This document shows, piece by piece, positions 63,183 to 64,000 of a stretch of DNA of 64,000 bases. The position numbers and the translations under genes were made by a program. The first letter of the stretch is position 1. Each line of letters starts with the position of its first letter. Origin of the DNA: Paracoccus tibetensis (GTDB lineage Bacteria; Pseudomonadota; Alphaproteobacteria; Rhodobacterales; Rhodobacteraceae); contig NZ_FMVT01000002.1 of the NCBI RefSeq assembly GCF_900102505.1, positions 309,771-373,770 of the forward strand, written 5' to 3'. Below the pieces are notes generated by a model, which did no database searches, had not been told where the DNA came from, and saw only the letters and a list, made by a program, of their open reading frames with translations.

Positions 63183-64000
63183 GTGACAGTTTTGAATCCG
63201 ACAGCCGGACCCCTCCGGTTGCTCATGATGGCGTCAATGTGCCTGCTTTCGGCCTGCGCCCTGCCCCGTTCGGGCCCCACCAAAAACGAGATTTTCGGCG
63301 GCGCCGTCGAGCGGGGCGGCAACGCCCAGGTGATCTACGTGAACGACCACGTCACGCGGGCCTCCAGCTTCGTGCCGTCCTTCGGCTTCTCGTCGACCTT
63401 CCGCAACGCCGGCCAGGTCGGCGCGGACGAGATCCGGGCCGGCGACCGCCTCGCCCTCTCGATCTGGGAGAACGTTGATGACGGCCTGCTGACCTCGATC
63501 GGCTCCAGCCAGGCCCAGATCAGCGAGATCCAGGTCGACAGCGACGGCTTCATCTTCGTGCCCTACGCCGGCCGCGTCCGCGCCGCCGGGAACTCGCCCG
63601 AGCAGCTGCGCGGCGTCATCACCGAGCGGCTGAGCGTGCAGACACCCGACCCGCAGGTCTCGGTCGCCCGCGTCGCCGGCGACGGCGCCACGGTCTCGGT
63701 CATGGGCCGCGTCGGTGGCCAGGGCGTCTACCCGATCGAGCGTCCGACCCGCTCTCTCTCCTCGATGCTCGCCCGGGCCGGCGGCGTCGCCATCCCGCCC
63801 GAGGTCGCCGTCGTGACCGTGAAGCGCGGGAACGAGACCGGCCGCGTCTGGCTGGCCGACCTCTATTCCAGCCCCAACAACGACATCGCCCTCCGTCCCG
63901 GCGACCTGATCGTGGTCGAGGAAGACCAGCGCAACTTCACCGCGCTTGGCGCTCTCGGCGGGCAGACCCGCGTGCCGCTCGGCAACGAGATGATCAACGC
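63183..64000 (+). CDS. wza: Polysaccharide export outer-membrane lipoprotein Wza, N-terminal part
   Basis: The frame is open from a GTG at 63183 to the window edge (272 codons). A start at ATG 63225 is equally possible. The lipobox is LSAC. A Poly_export domain follows (IRAGDRLALSIWENVDDGL, VDSDGFIFVPYAGRVRAAGNS), then a SLBB domain (SVMGRVGGQGVYPIERPTRS, LSSMLARAGGV) and LRPGDLIVVEEDQRNF. Wza forms the outer-membrane channel that works with Wzc. G+C rises sharply within this gene, so it belongs with the core-like left end and not with the interior. Confidence 0.92.
   Translation, partial: MTVLNPTAGPLRLLMMASMCLLSACALPRSGPTKNEIFGGAVERGGNAQVIYVNDHVTRASSFVPSFGFSSTFRNAGQVGADEIRAGDRLALSIWENVDDGLLTSIGSSQAQISEIQVDSDGFIFVPYAGRVRAAGNSPEQLRGVITERLSVQTPDPQVSVARVAGDGATVSVMGRVGGQGVYPIERPTRSLSSMLARAGGVAIPPEVAVVTVKRGNETGRVWLADLYSSPNNDIALRPGDLIVVEEDQRNFTALGALGGQTRVPLGNEMIN

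Noticed and set aside
1..64000. CRISPR arrays, rRNA operons, retron or phage structural genes
   Set aside because: No regularly spaced direct repeats, no rRNA-like stretches and no reverse transcriptase or capsid-type motifs were seen.

Overview
The window looks like DNA from a member of the Rhodobacterales (Paracoccus/Rhodobacter-like alphaproteobacteria). The grounds are a Rhodobacter-type cellulose operon (bcsN-bcsA-bcsB-bcsZ-TPR), IS families common in that group, and very GC-rich ends. The two ends (an NlpD-like gene at the left edge, a Wza-type export gene at the right edge) are visibly richer in G+C than the interior. The interior is a mosaic of surface-polysaccharide genes, c-di-GMP genes, decayed insertion sequences and fragments of housekeeping genes. 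This fits an accessory region, possibly on a plasmid or chromid, built by repeated insertion and deletion.

Layout. 1-2.1 kb: the end of an M23/NlpD-like gene, a MarR regulator, a glyoxalase-fold protein and an SRPBCC protein. 2.4-7.0 kb: an IS graveyard (IS6, IS110, IS3) holding four full or partial copies of one IS407-group element in part, and one small gene. 7.3-10.4 kb: a membrane diguanylate cyclase, then a surface-lipoprotein/outer-membrane-barrel pair. 10.4-18.2 kb: the complete cellulose synthase operon on the minus strand, each gene from bcsA on overlapping the next by ATGA. 19.3-24.6 kb: a pterin/c-di-GMP signalling cluster. It consists of a pteridine reductase (PruA type) facing an operon folE2, pruR, dcpA and an FkbM-family methyltransferase. 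24.9-31.6 kb: a dead IS256 element, a Hint-domain protein, an outer-membrane barrel, a WecA-like initiating transferase, an RfaH/NusG-like antiterminator and small membrane ORFs. 32.5-48.7 kb: an exopolysaccharide cluster with Wzb, Wzc, Wzx and Wzy, five transferase-type genes (four glycosyltransferases and a WcaF-like acetyltransferase) and the GDP-mannose/GDP-fucose genes (manC, gmd, fcl). 49.0-53.9 kb: an integrase with a divergent XRE regulator, then a YdcF-like gene cut by two adjoining IS3-family elements, with the far side landing inside a GGDEF gene. 54-62 kb: a CAP-domain lipoprotein, a PAS-GGDEF cyclase, remnants of glmU and minC, a diverged direct repeat and about 3 kb with no recognisable gene. 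62.3-64 kb: a GT2 glycosyltransferase and the start of wza.

How it fits together. The main interest is at 10-25 kb. In Agrobacterium tumefaciens, a pteridine reductase (PruA), a periplasmic pterin-binding protein (PruR) and a dual GGDEF/EAL enzyme (DcpA) set c-di-GMP and thereby attachment and cellulose output. Here all three lie together, beside the c-di-GMP-responsive cellulose synthase (BcsA with PilZ). They are joined by FolE2, which makes the pterin precursor from GTP, and by a SAM-dependent methyltransferase whose start codon overlaps the dcpA stop. This suggests a self-contained cassette that makes, modifies and senses a pterin and turns the signal into matrix polysaccharide. The methyltransferase is a candidate for the unassigned enzyme that O-methylates the pterin side chain. 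Functions were assigned by reading motifs and from family knowledge; no database search was run.
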